DNA from: Bacteroidaceae bacterium
Lineage (GTDB): Bacteria; Bacteroidota; Bacteroidia; Bacteroidales; Bacteroidaceae
Length of the DNA: 64,000 nucleotides
Direction: 5' to 3'
NCBI GenBank assembly: GCA_024688885.1
Contig: JAILDV010000010.1
Location: forward strand, 62,001-126,000
Below are positions 52,273 to 61,830 of this stretch, piece after piece. Within the stretch, counting starts at the first letter, position 1. Each line of letters starts with the position of its first letter. The position numbers were made by a program, and so were the translations under genes. The notes under the pieces were generated by a model. It worked only from the letters and a program-made list of their open reading frames with translations, made no database searches and was not told where the DNA came from.

Positions 52273-52770
52273 CTTGATCAGCGCTTGTTCCACACGAACA
52301 CTGTCGCCCACATTCACTAACACATCTTTCACGGTGCAGTCAGCATTGACTTTGTAATTTGACTGCATCTTCATGGCTTCCATGGTCAGTACGGTGTCAC
52401 CTGCTTTGAGTGTGTCACCGGGCTTTACATAGATGTTGACAATCTTGCAGGGCATCGGTGCCGTGATGACATCTGCCTGCACCGAATCCTGTGAACCTCC
52501 ACGACGCATCTTCATATACTTCGCCTGTGAGTCGAGCATATCAATCTGATAAGTTGAGTAGTTCAAGTTCACACGGTAGTGCTTTTCCCCACTCTCTCGG
52601 ATGAGTTCAGCATTGTACGAATTGCCATCGTAAATGAGGGAGCAGGTGCCGTTTTCCAGCATCGCCACATCCACATCATACACCTTTCCGTCAATATCTA
52701 TCTTCACTTGGTTGCCTTCCTTGCTCAGCAAGGTCACTTCCAAGATCTTATTTCCAACTTGTATTTCCAT
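52255..52770 (-). CDS. Biotin carboxyl carrier protein of the acyl-CoA carboxylase
   Basis: A 171-residue carrier. The C-terminal biotinyl domain (about 97-168) contains ITAPMPCKIVNIYVKPGD and the biotinylation site EAMKM (Lys near 132), ending VRVEQALIKLEIEN. The N-terminal 90 residues are a beta-rich region seen in separate carriers of Bacteroidetes decarboxylase/carboxylase complexes. It shuttles CO2 between the biotin carboxylase and carboxyltransferase encoded on either side. Confidence 0.92.
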   Translation of the reverse strand: MEIQVGNKILEVTLLSKEGNQVKIDIDGKVYDVDVAMLENGTCSLIYDGNSYNAELIRESGEKHYRVNLNYSTYQIDMLDSQAKYMKMRRGGSQDSVQADVITAPMPCKIVNIYVKPGDTLKAGDTVLTMEAMKMQSNYKVNADCTVKDVLVNVGDSVRVEQALIKLEIEN

Positions 52771-52807
52771 CTTGTCATTTACAATTTACTATGTACAATG
52801 TGCATGT

Positions 52808-54322
52808 TCACACCCTCAATACTCCCTTCTGCAATCCGAATGCTCTCCAGCGACTGATGGCTGTATTCTCCGCTGTAGGTATTGTGGGTTTATTCTCCTC
52901 AAGACTCATCAGATAGTCGATATATGCCGCAATGACCGCCATCGGCTCCGAGTCATTCTTGAAGCCCGGACGAGGACGCAACCTGTCTTGATTGCGCTCG
53001 ATGAAGTAAGTGTTATAGTTACCTTGCTTGAAATCAGGCACATCGATGATGCGGCGCAGATAGCGGATATTGGTGGTCAAACCCGTAATCTTGTATTCAT
53101 ACAACACACGGCGCATACGTTCAATGGCATATTCACGGCTGGTTGCCCACACGATGAGTTTGCCAATCATCGGGTCATAGTGTACAGGAATTTCATAACC
53201 TTCATACACGTAAGAGTCGATGCGCGTGCCGATGCCATGCGGCTCGGTAAGTTGCTGAATCACACCAGGCGATGGCATGAAGTTATGCTCAGTATCCTCT
53301 GCACAGATACGGCACTCAATAGCATGACCACGCTGACGGATATCTTCCTGACGATAATGCAATTGTTGACCATCGGCAATGAGAATCTGCTCCTTCACCA
53401 AATCAATGCCTACCACCTCCTCTGTGATGGGATGCTCCACCTGCAGACGTGTGTTCATTTCCAAGAAATAGAACTTATGGTATTTATCCACAAGGAATTC
53501 AATCGTGCCTGCTCCTTCATACCCTACCGCACGGGCAGCAGCCACAGCCTTGGCACCCATCTCCATGCGCAGGTTATAGTCAATGAACGGGCTTGGACTT
53601 TCCTCCACAATCTTCTGATGACGGCGCTGCACGGAGCACTCACGGTCAAACAGATGCAGCACGTTGCCATGCTTGTCACCCAAAATCTGGAACTCGATGT
53701 GATGTGGTTCCTCCACAAACTTCTCGATATAGACGGTATCGTCACCAAAACCCGACATCGCCTCACTGCGAGCAGCGTTGTACATCTCCACTACATCTTC
53801 TTCCCTCTCGATAAGGCGCATGCCCTTACCGCCACCTCCCATCGAGGCTTTCAGCATCACAGGGAAACCGATCTTCTTTGCCACCTTCACAGCTTCTTCC
53901 GCTGATTTGAGTGGTTCTTCCGTGCCGGGCACCACAGGCACACCAGCCTCAATCATCTTGCGACGTGCGCTGATTTTGTCACCCATCTCCTCCATCGTTT
54001 CAGGACGAGGACCAATAAAGATGAAGCCCTCCTGTTCACAACGGCGTGCAAACTCTGCATTCTCCGAGAGGAATCCATAACCCGGATGGATGGCATCCAC
54101 CTTGTGCTTATGGGCAGCCTCGATGATATGGTCAATGTTCAGATAGCTGTCACTGCTTGCAGCACCACCAATACACTCAGCCTCGTTGGCAAAAAGCACA
54201 TGACGGGAGAGTCGGTCAGCCGTGCTATACACAGCCACCGAGCGGATGCCCATCTCATAGCAACTCCTCATCACACGGATGGCAATCTCCCCACGATTCG
54301 CTACTAATATCTTTCTAATCAT
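52808..54322 (-). CDS. Biotin carboxylase subunit
   Basis: ATP-dependent carboxylation of biotin on the carrier protein. The 504-residue protein starts MIRKILVANRGEIAIRVMR and has HPGYGFLSENAEFA, KASMGGGGKGMR (ATP-grasp Gly-rich loop), IEKFVEEPHHIEFQILGD, RECSVQRRHQKIVEE and EMNTRLQVEHPITEEV. It is about 50 residues longer than AccC (about 450) through a C-terminal extension (NDSEPMAVIAAYIDYLMSLEE), as in propionyl-CoA carboxylases of Bacteroidetes. It starts eight bases after the small helical gene. Confidence 0.93.
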   Translation of the reverse strand: MIRKILVANRGEIAIRVMRSCYEMGIRSVAVYSTADRLSRHVLFANEAECIGGAASSDSYLNIDHIIEAAHKHKVDAIHPGYGFLSENAEFARRCEQEGFIFIGPRPETMEEMGDKISARRKMIEAGVPVVPGTEEPLKSAEEAVKVAKKIGFPVMLKASMGGGGKGMRLIEREEDVVEMYNAARSEAMSGFGDDTVYIEKFVEEPHHIEFQILGDKHGNVLHLFDRECSVQRRHQKIVEESPSPFIDYNLRMEMGAKAVAAARAVGYEGAGTIEFLVDKYHKFYFLEMNTRLQVEHPITEEVVGIDLVKEQILIADGQQLHYRQEDIRQRGHAIECRICAEDTEHNFMPSPGVIQQLTEPHGIGTRIDSYVYEGYEIPVHYDPMIGKLIVWATSREYAIERMRRVLYEYKITGLTTNIRYLRRIIDVPDFKQGNYNTYFIERNQDRLRPRPGFKNDSEPMAVIAAYIDYLMSLEENKPTIPTAENTAISRWRAFGLQKGVLRV

Positions 54323-54330
54323 ATTTTCAT

Positions 54331-54702
54331 TTACATTTCCTGTTCCGACAACTCGTTCGCTTCCATGAGCGCACAGTCCTCAGTAATCTGCTTAAGCGAG
54401 ACTGCTGCCATATTGAGCGTACGGAAACATTGTTTCAGCATCGCCTGTGCAGCAGGTGTCTTTGAGCCTATACGGTTCTTGATGTTGAAAAGTTCCTTCG
54501 TAATGCCCAACAATTCGTTGGTGGGCAGGAATGTCTCTCCCGAAGCTGTGTCAATGGTGTTATCAATCTGCTCCATGATGGAAGATACCCCATCCGTCTT
54601 CTGACACTCGTCAAACGACTGGTTGACCAACTCTGCCACATCACCTTTCAGCTGCCGCATCAAATCTATGTATTGTGTATAAGTTGAATGATAAATATCC
54701 AT
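54331..54702 (-). CDS. Small helical protein between transporter and carboxylase
   Basis: No family recognised. The start at 54702 (MDIYHSTYTQYIDLMRQLKGD) gives 123 residues; longer frames overlap the SLC13 gene. The protein is predicted to be mostly alpha-helical and acidic, with no membrane segment or signal. It sits 11 bases after the transporter and eight bases before the biotin carboxylase, so it is surely part of the operon. It might be an adaptor or regulator of the carboxylase; that is a guess from position. Confidence 0.65.
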   Translation of the reverse strand: MDIYHSTYTQYIDLMRQLKGDVAELVNQSFDECQKTDGVSSIMEQIDNTIDTASGETFLPTNELLGITKELFNIKNRIGSKTPAAQAMLKQCFRTLNMAAVSLKQITEDCALMEANELSEQEM

Positions 54703-54713
54703 AATTCTCTCTT

Positions 54714-56219
54714 TTACATTAAACGCAAAGTGAAGTAGCCCAGCAACATACCGATGACACCAATGACAATACCCACCTTCAACATCTCGTTCTGTTTCAC
54801 CAAACCTGTCGAGTGCGCAATGGCATTTGGAGGCGTACTGATAGGCAGACACATAGACACGGAAGCAGTGATGGCAATGGCGATAAGCATCGTGCTCACA
54901 CCACCAATGTCCTCCAACTTGTCACCCATACCCTTGCACACCACAGCCAACACAGGCACCAACAGCGCCGTAGTGGCAGTGTTGCTGATGAAGTTCGACA
55001 TGGCATAGCACACCAGCATGGCAATAATGAGAATCACCAGTGGAGACCACTGACCGAATGGGATGCTCTGGATGGCATTCTCTGCCAAACCTGATTCGTT
55101 CAGGGCTACACCCAGTGCAAAACCTCCCGCAACCATCCACAGCACACTCCAGTTCACTGCCTGCAAATCTTTGGCGGTAATGACACCCGTAGCCGCAAAC
55201 ACAGCGATAGGAATCATTGCCACCGTGTTGGCATTCACACCCGTCACTTTGTCAAGCAACCAAAACAAAATCGTAACAGCAAACGTGATGATTACCACAG
55301 TCGTACGCCAGTTGTGTTGAATGTTTCCTTCAATATTCAGTTCAATCGTCTTCTGCTTGAATGGGAACAGTTTCAAGAGCAACCACCAACCGAACACCAG
55401 CAAGATGAGAGTCATCGGCACCATGTACATCATCCACTCACCGAAACCGATGTTGAGGTTCATGCCTTCCGGATCATTCAGATACTTCAATGCGATCATG
55501 TTAGGAGGTGTGCCGATAGGCGTACCAATACCACCGATGTTGGCACCCAACGGAATGGCAAGCGTCAATGCCACACGTCCCTTGCCATCAGCGGGCAGCG
55601 CCTTGAACACAGGAGCCAAGAACGTCAGCATCATCGCTGCTGTGGCTGTGTTACTGATGAACATGGAGAACAAACCGGTGATGAGGATGAAGCCCAGCAG
55701 CACCACCTCACTCTTTTTGCCAAATGGCTTGAGCAGGTAACGTGCCATCACCACATCCAGACCACTCTTTGTCGTGGCAATCGCCAACACAAAACCACCC
55801 AAGAACAAGATGATGATAGGGTCAGCAAACGTAGCCATCAGCACCTTATAACTGAGCAACTCCGACTTTTCCAGACCTGACGAATAGAAACTCAAGGCAC
55901 TGTCAGACGTGGCAAACAGCAACATGCAGATAAGGCACACAGATGTTGCCCATGCTGGAATCGCCTCTGTCAACCACATCAGTGTGGCGAACACAAAAAT
56001 GGCGATAATGCGCTGCTGCACCACCGTCAATCCATCGATACCGAAACACTCCGTCGGCAGACATGCCACTACCACCGTTGCAACGATGGAAATGAGCGAT
56101 GCAATGAATGACTTGTTGTTAAACTTGCTCGACAACTTGTTGACGAACCTTCCCCCTCTCTGTGGTTCCAACTTTCTGAACAGATGAAGATGGAACAATT
56201 TGTTGTTGAATATTGACAT
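54714..56219 (-). CDS. SLC13/DASS-family carboxylate transporter
   Basis: Inner-membrane transporter of the divalent anion:Na+ symporter family (succinate, malate, related). The start at 56219 (MSIFNNKLFHLHLF) gives 501 residues; an ATG at 56282 lies in the leader hairpin. Both inverted-repeat signatures are present: SNTATAAMML near 195 with GTPPNMIALKYL near 243, and SNTATTALLVPVLA near 424 with STPPNAIAHSTG near 467. First gene of the carboxylase operon, behind a cobalamin riboswitch. Direction of transport and substrate are not visible; succinate export or import would fit the partners. Confidence 0.9.
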   Translation of the reverse strand: MSIFNNKLFHLHLFRKLEPQRGGRFVNKLSSKFNNKSFIASLISIVATVVVACLPTECFGIDGLTVVQQRIIAIFVFATLMWLTEAIPAWATSVCLICMLLFATSDSALSFYSSGLEKSELLSYKVLMATFADPIIILFLGGFVLAIATTKSGLDVVMARYLLKPFGKKSEVVLLGFILITGLFSMFISNTATAAMMLTFLAPVFKALPADGKGRVALTLAIPLGANIGGIGTPIGTPPNMIALKYLNDPEGMNLNIGFGEWMMYMVPMTLILLVFGWWLLLKLFPFKQKTIELNIEGNIQHNWRTTVVIITFAVTILFWLLDKVTGVNANTVAMIPIAVFAATGVITAKDLQAVNWSVLWMVAGGFALGVALNESGLAENAIQSIPFGQWSPLVILIIAMLVCYAMSNFISNTATTALLVPVLAVVCKGMGDKLEDIGGVSTMLIAIAITASVSMCLPISTPPNAIAHSTGLVKQNEMLKVGIVIGVIGMLLGYFTLRLM

Positions 56220-56247
56220 ATATTTTTTGATTTGAACTTTCACATTT

Positions 56248-56277
56248 GAGTGCCCGAGCATCACTGCTGGGGCACTC
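56248..56277. promoter_or_regulatory. Hairpin just before the SLC13 gene
   Basis: Perfect 8-bp stem GAGTGCCC (56248-56255) / GGGCACTC (56270-56277), 29 bases before the start codon on the minus strand. No T-tract follows. It may belong to the riboswitch expression platform. Confidence 0.5.
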
Positions 56278-56477
56278 GGCATTTACAACACTTAATGATA
56301 TTTTATGAAGATTTCTTTCTCACTTTTTTGCCATCTGACAGACACGCCACGCAGGGACGTTCCAACATAGAACATCCTCGGTACAGCACAGCTGACACAC
56401 GGCAATTCTTCATTATATTAAATAATGTATAAGTAAAAACGTAGTCCGTAGTCCCGCAGACAAACGTTGCTAATGGC

Positions 56478-56690
56478 AAATGGCAGGTCTTCTGACTTCA
56501 TCCTCACAGGGCACTCGGTCTTCCCAGAGATTTCAAAGTCTCATCCGTCAGACTCAACCTTGACTCCAGTGACACTGTTGGCAACCCCGAAAAAAGGACT
56601 CACAGCATCGGGTAATGTCGGGGACTTTCACCCCATTCCCATCTTAGCTCCGTCACCACACCAGCCCAAATTTGATGTGGGGGGAGAACC
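56478..56690 (-). promoter_or_regulatory. Cobalamin riboswitch
   Basis: On the minus strand the conserved cobalamin aptamer blocks appear in order: TGGGAAT, GGGGTGAAAGTCCCCGAC, ACCCG, GCTGTGAGTCC, a later CACTGG, CTGGGAAGACC, and the 3' end AGTCAGAAGACCTGCC. Order and spacing match the aptamer family. It lies between the promoter at 56701-56731 and the SLC13 gene at 56219, so it probably controls the transporter and the carboxylase operon, lowering expression when B12 is present. About 230 bases separate it from the start codon; they contain only the hairpin at 56248-56277. Confidence 0.92.
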
Positions 56691-56700
56691 AATTGCGGTG

Positions 56701-56901
56701 CAAAGGTACGATTAAGTGAGCACAATACAAAATAAAAAGAGATTTTTTTATTTTTATTGTCGAACAACAGTACCTTCGGCGTAGCCAACGGTACGATTAA
56801 GTGAGCACAATACAAAATAAAAAGGGATTTTTTTATCTTTATTGTCGTACAACAGTACCTTCGGCATGAACAAAGGTATGATTATGTGAGCACAATACAA
56901 A
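56701..56901 (-). promoter_or_regulatory. Three 85-bp-spaced promoter copies upstream of the riboswitch
   Basis: Region repeats with an 85-base period (about 2.4 copies, 56701-56917). On the minus strand each copy has a promoter: TTTG (56728-56731), 19 bases, TACCTTTG (56701-56708); a weakened copy TACCGTTG (56786-56793); and TTTG (56898-56901), 19 bases, TACCTTTG (56871-56878). Two are perfect matches to the Bacteroidetes consensus. Confidence 0.85.
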
Positions 56902-56990
56902 ATTATTCCAAAGAAAAATGAAATCCTTGCAAAAGTGCAAACATTGTGAGTAAACCTTGCATTATTACAAAGGATGCAACTCGTTTATTA

Positions 56991-57036
56991 GCAAGACTTA
57001 CGTTCGTTTGTGGGCAAGACTTACGTTCGTTTGTGG
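56991..57036 (+). repeat. 23-bp direct repeat, two copies
   Basis: GCAAGACTTACGTTCGTTTG followed by TGG occurs at 56991-57013 and again at 57014-57036, preceded by a partial copy (CTCGTTTATTA). No gene is seen between 56920 and 57310. Confidence 0.75.
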
Positions 57037-57214
57037 AATACACTTGCGTGTGCGAGTGAGGGACACGTGATAGCACCTGTTTCAGTATAAGACAGAACGA
57101 GGTGCGTGTGGCTCTTGCAGATAGATTATTTCACAGTAGAAATGACAAAAAACATACAAAACCATCGAAAAATAAATAAAATGATAATGATTTTTGTATT
57201 TTATTGTCAATTTG

Positions 57215-57246
57215 TTTGTGTATTATATATAAAGTATGTAATTTTG
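57215..57246 (+). promoter_or_regulatory. Complete promoter of gltB (TTTG, 20 bases, TAATTTTG)
   Basis: TTTG at 57215-57218 and TAATTTTG at 57239-57246 match the -33/-7 consensus, 64 bases before the gltB start. Confidence 0.7.
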
Positions 57247-57310
57247 CAACCGTTTTAAGAAAAACAAATACAAATTGATTATAATAATACAAACATAACA
57301 ATAAAACAAC

Positions 57311-60300
57311 ATGAAAAAAAGTAACTTGGGTTTGTACAGCGAAGCTTATGAGCATGATGCTTGTGGCGTGGGCATGGTAGTGAACATTCATGGAGGTAAG
57401 AGCCACGAATTGGTGGACAATGCCTTGAAGGTGCTGGAGAACATGGAGCACCGTGGTGCCGAAACCCGCGACAAGACAGGCGACGGCGCGGGCATCTTGG
57501 TGCAGATTCCTCATGAGTTTATCCTTTTACAGGGTATTCCGGTGCCTGAGAAAGGAAAATACGGCACAGGATTGGTGTTCTTGCCAAAGCAGGAGAAAGA
57601 GCAAGAGAGCATTCTGAGCGTAATGATTGAGGAGATTGAACGCGAGGGACTTACGCTTATGCACATGCGCACGGTGCCAACCTGTCCCGAGGTGTTGGGT
57701 GTGGGCGCACGAGAGGTGGAGCCAGACATCAAGCAGATTTTCGTCACTGGCGTGGAAGAGGAAAAAGTTGAGGTTTTTGACCGTATATTATATAAGGTAC
57801 GTAAGAGAATTGAGAACCGCATCGACGATGAGGACTTCTACATCTGCTCTTTGTCGAGCAAGAACATCATCTACAAGGGCATGCTGACGAGCGGACAGCT
57901 AAGGCGCTATTTCCCCGACTTGTCCAGTCCTTACTTCACGAGCGGACTGGCATTGGTTCACTCACGTTTCAGCACCAACACGTTCCCAAAGTGGAAGCTG
58001 GCACAGCCCTTCCGTCTGTTGGCTCACAACGGCGAAATCAACACCATCCGCGGCAACCGTGGGTGGATGAAGGCGCGAGAGAGTGTGCTGAGCAGCGAGG
58101 CATTGGGCGACATCAAGGACATACGCCCCATCGTGCAGGAGGGCATGAGCGACTCGGCAAGTCTCGACAACGTGTTTGAGTTCCTGACCATGAGTGGTCT
58201 GTCACTTCCTCAGGCGATGGCGATTCTCGTGCCTGAGAGTTTCAACGACAAGAACCCCATCAGCGAAGACCTGAAGGCATTCTACGAATATCATTCCATC
58301 CTGATGGAGCCATGGGATGGTCCTGCAGCCCTGCTGTTCAGCGACGGACGCTTTGCAGGCGGCATGTTGGACAGAAACGGTTTGCGTCCCAGCCGCTACA
58401 CCATCACCAAGGGTGGCATGATGGTAGTGGCAAGCGAAGTGGGTGTGATGGATTTCGAGCCTGGCGATGTGGTGAGCAAGGGACGATTGCAGCCCGGAAA
58501 GATTCTGCTCATCGACACACAGGAGGGCAAGATATACTATGACGGAGAAATCAAGGAGCAGTTATCCAAGGCTCACCCTTACCGTGAGTGGCTCTCAACC
58601 AACCGCATCCAGTTGGAGAAGCTAAAGAGTGGGCGTCATGTGGAGAATTCGGTGGAGAATTATGAAAGGAAACTCATCAATTTCGGTTTCGGGCAGGAGG
58701 ACATCGACAAGACGGTGGTACCTATGGCTACAGCTGGACAGGAACCTGTGGCGGCTATGGGTAACGACACGCCGCTGGCTGTCGTGAGCGACCGTCCGCA
58801 GATTTTCTTCAACTATTTCCGTCAGCAGTTTGCACAGGTGACCAACCCTGCCATCGACCCCATTCGTGAGGAACTGGTGATGAGCCTGACAGAGTATATC
58901 GGTGCGGTGGGCACGAACATCCTCACGCCCGACGCTTCGAACTGCAAGATGGTACGTCTACCACAACCTGTGCTGACGAACACACAACTGGACATTCTCT
59001 GCAATATCCGCTACAAGGGTTTCAAGACAAAGAAACTCGCCATGCTGTTCGACATCGAGAAGGGGGCAAGCGGACTGAGACAAGCCATTGAGAATTTGTG
59101 CAAGGAGGCTGAGGCAAGCGTGGATGAGGGTGTGAACTACATCATCCTCTCCGACCGTGACATAGACGAGAAGCGGGCTGCCATCCCAAGCCTGTTGGCA
59201 GTGAGTGCGGTGCACCATTACCTCATCTCGGTGCAAAAGCGTGTGCAGACTGCCCTGATTGTGGAGAGCGGCGAGATTCGCGAGGTGATGCATGCGGCGT
59301 TGCTGCTGGGATATGGTGCAAGTGCCATCTGTCCGTACATGACGTTTGCCGTGCTGGACGATTTGGTGAAGAAGCACAAGATTCAAGAGGATTATGCGAC
59401 GGCTGAGGCACATTACATCAAGGCGGTGGACAAGGGCTTGAAGAAAATCATGTCGAAGATGGGCATCTCAACCATCCGCTCCTATCGCGGTGCGAAGATA
59501 TTTGAGAGCATCGGTCTGAGCGAAGACCTGCTGAGACGCTATTTCGGCACGGAAGTGAGCACCATCGGCGGCATCGGACTCACAGACATCGCAAGGGATG
59601 CCATCCGTCTGCACGACGAGGCATTCAAGCCTGCTGAAATCAACGAGTTCCTGCCCAACAACGGACAGTTCTCCTACCGCAAGGACGGCATCCTGCATGC
59701 GTGGAACCCCAACACCATCGCCAATCTACAGATTGCCACAAGGCTGGGCAGTTACAAGAAGTTTCAGGAGTGGGAGAAGATGGTGGACGAGAAGGAGAAG
59801 CCCATCTTCATCCGCGATTTCTTCGGATGGAAGAAAGCGGCTAAGCCCACGCCCCTCGACGAGGTGGAGCCTGTGGAGAGCATCGTGAAGCACTTTGTGA
59901 CGGGTGCCATGAGTTTCGGTGCGCTGAGCATCGAGGCACATGAGGCTTTGGCACTGGCGATGAACAAGCTAGGCACTCGCAGCAACACGGGTGAAGGCGG
60001 TGAGGACAATGCCCGCTACCATACAGACGTAGGGGGTGTGAGCCTGAGCAGCAAGACGAAGCAGATTGCCAGCGGACGTTTCGGCGTGACGGCAGAGTAT
60101 CTGGTGAATGCAGAGGAGATACAAATCAAGGTGGCACAGGGAGCCAAGCCCGGTGAAGGCGGTCAGTTGCCCGGATTCAAGGTGAACAAGATTATTGCCA
60201 AGACACGCAACGCCATCCCCGGCATCTCGCTCATCTCTCCCCCACCTCACCACGACATCTATTCCATCGAGGATTTGGCACAACTCATCTTCGACCTGAA

Positions 60301-61801
60301 GAACATCAACCCGACCGCTGCCGTCAGCGTGAAGCTCGTGGCAGAGAGCGGTGTGGGCACGATTGCGGCTGGTGTGGCAAAGGCAAAGGCTGACCTCATC
60401 GTCATCAGCGGTGCGGAGGGAGGTACGGGTGCCAGCCCCGCATCGAGCATGCGGTTTGCAGGCATTTCGCCCGAGATTGGCTTGGCTGAGACACAGCAGA
60501 CGTTGGTGCTGAATGGGTTGAGAAACCAAGTGCGCCTGCAGACCGACGGACAGCTGAAGACGGCAAAGGACGTGGTGCTCATGGCGATGCTGGGTGCCGA
60601 CGAGTTCTCATTCGGCACATTGCCCCTCATCGTGCTGGGATGTGTGATGATGCGCAAGTGCAACACCAACACCTGCCCTGTCGGCGTAGCCACACAGGAC
60701 GAACGGCTTCGTGCCCGATTCATGGGCAGTGCCGACTATGTGGTGAATTTCTTCACCTTCCTTGCCGAACAGGTGAGGGAGTATCTTTCAGAGATAGGTG
60801 TGCATGGACTGAAGGACATCATCGGACATACGGAACTCATCGAGGTGCACACTGAGCATGCCACCGACAAGCAGAAGACCATCGATTTTGCCCGACTGCT
60901 GCACAAGCCCGACACGGACAAGCCACTCTATTGGGACAGAGGGCAGTTCACGAAGGTGAGCGGCGTGAAGGACGAAGACATCATCGCTGCTGCACAAAAA
61001 GCGATTGATGACCAAGAGGAGGTGACACTTGATTATGCCATCAAGAACACCGACCGTGCCGTGTGCACGATGCTCTCGGGCGTGATTGCGAAGAAATATG
61101 GCGAGGCAGGTCTGCCCGACAGCACCATCCGTCTGAAGTTCAAGGGCTCGGCTGGACAGTCGTTCGGTGCCTTTGCCGTGAAGGGTCTCGACATCCGTCT
61201 GGAAGGTGAAACCAACGACTATTTCGGCAAGGGACTCAGCGGCGGACGCATCAGCATCCTGCCTCCAGCACGACGCAGTGCGGACTTCATGGCAGAGGAC
61301 AACATCATTGCCGGCAACACGGGATTGTATGGTGCCACCAGCGGCGAACTCTATGTGAATGGTCGTGTGGGCGAACGCTTTGCCGTGCGCAACTCGGGGG
61401 CCATCGCCGTAGTGGAAGGTGCAGGCGACCACTGCTGCGAGTACATGACAGGCGGTCGTGTGGTGGTGCTTGGCAAGACAGGCAGAAACTTCGCTGCAGG
61501 TATGAGTGGCGGTGTGGCTTATGTGTATGACCACGACCACACGTTCGACTACTTCTGCAACATGGACATGGTGGAACTCTCGCTCGTGGAGGACACGGTG
61601 AGCCGCAAGGAACTCCTCGAACTCATCCGTCAGCACTATCTCCACACTGGCAGTGCCCTTGCAGGACGTATGCTCGACGACTGGAACCGCTACGTGGATG
61701 ACTTCATCCAAGTGGTGCCCATCGAGTACAAGCGTGTGCTGCAGGAAGAGCAGATGGCTAAACTGCAACAGAAGATTGCCGACATGCAACGTGACTATTA
61801 A
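57311..61801 (+). CDS. gltB: Glutamate synthase, large (alpha) subunit
   Basis: Makes two glutamate from glutamine and 2-oxoglutarate. The 1496 residues are the usual length. The N-terminal amidotransferase domain starts after the propeptide at Cys18 (EHDACGVGMV); ALVHSRFSTNT and LLAHNGEINTIRGN follow near 220-240. The synthase FMN domain (about 840-1190) has GGEDNARYHTDV, PGEGGQLPGFKV, ISPPPHHDIYSIEDLAQLI, GAEGGTGASP and the 3Fe-4S Cys cluster near 1115 (GCVMMRKCNTNTCPVGV). The C-terminal GXGXG beta-helix domain (about 1245-1440) contains GKGLSGGRISI. gltD follows after 29 bases. Confidence 0.98.
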   Translation: MKKSNLGLYSEAYEHDACGVGMVVNIHGGKSHELVDNALKVLENMEHRGAETRDKTGDGAGILVQIPHEFILLQGIPVPEKGKYGTGLVFLPKQEKEQESILSVMIEEIEREGLTLMHMRTVPTCPEVLGVGAREVEPDIKQIFVTGVEEEKVEVFDRILYKVRKRIENRIDDEDFYICSLSSKNIIYKGMLTSGQLRRYFPDLSSPYFTSGLALVHSRFSTNTFPKWKLAQPFRLLAHNGEINTIRGNRGWMKARESVLSSEALGDIKDIRPIVQEGMSDSASLDNVFEFLTMSGLSLPQAMAILVPESFNDKNPISEDLKAFYEYHSILMEPWDGPAALLFSDGRFAGGMLDRNGLRPSRYTITKGGMMVVASEVGVMDFEPGDVVSKGRLQPGKILLIDTQEGKIYYDGEIKEQLSKAHPYREWLSTNRIQLEKLKSGRHVENSVENYERKLINFGFGQEDIDKTVVPMATAGQEPVAAMGNDTPLAVVSDRPQIFFNYFRQQFAQVTNPAIDPIREELVMSLTEYIGAVGTNILTPDASNCKMVRLPQPVLTNTQLDILCNIRYKGFKTKKLAMLFDIEKGASGLRQAIENLCKEAEASVDEGVNYIILSDRDIDEKRAAIPSLLAVSAVHHYLISVQKRVQTALIVESGEIREVMHAALLLGYGASAICPYMTFAVLDDLVKKHKIQEDYATAEAHYIKAVDKGLKKIMSKMGISTIRSYRGAKIFESIGLSEDLLRRYFGTEVSTIGGIGLTDIARDAIRLHDEAFKPAEINEFLPNNGQFSYRKDGILHAWNPNTIANLQIATRLGSYKKFQEWEKMVDEKEKPIFIRDFFGWKKAAKPTPLDEVEPVESIVKHFVTGAMSFGALSIEAHEALALAMNKLGTRSNTGEGGEDNARYHTDVGGVSLSSKTKQIASGRFGVTAEYLVNAEEIQIKVAQGAKPGEGGQLPGFKVNKIIAKTRNAIPGISLISPPPHHDIYSIEDLAQLIFDLKNINPTAAVSVKLVAESGVGTIAAGVAKAKADLIVISGAEGGTGASPASSMRFAGISPEIGLAETQQTLVLNGLRNQVRLQTDGQLKTAKDVVLMAMLGADEFSFGTLPLIVLGCVMMRKCNTNTCPVGVATQDERLRARFMGSADYVVNFFTFLAEQVREYLSEIGVHGLKDIIGHTELIEVHTEHATDKQKTIDFARLLHKPDTDKPLYWDRGQFTKVSGVKDEDIIAAAQKAIDDQEEVTLDYAIKNTDRAVCTMLSGVIAKKYGEAGLPDSTIRLKFKGSAGQSFGAFAVKGLDIRLEGETNDYFGKGLSGGRISILPPARRSADFMAEDNIIAGNTGLYGATSGELYVNGRVGERFAVRNSGAIAVVEGAGDHCCEYMTGGRVVVLGKTGRNFAAGMSGGVAYVYDHDHTFDYFCNMDMVELSLVEDTVSRKELLELIRQHYLHTGSALAGRMLDDWNRYVDDFIQVVPIEYKRVLQEEQMAKLQQKIADMQRDY

Positions 61802-61830
61802 ACCTCATCAATCAATAAAAAGAAGAAAAA

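Noticed and set aside
52634..53905. 423-codon plus-strand frame opposite the biotin carboxylase
   Set aside because: Antisense of a strongly conserved biotin carboxylase and carrier; no family features.
56701..56917. CRISPR array
   Set aside because: The 85-base units are contiguous without unique spacers, too long for CRISPR repeats, and no cas genes are present; they contain promoters.
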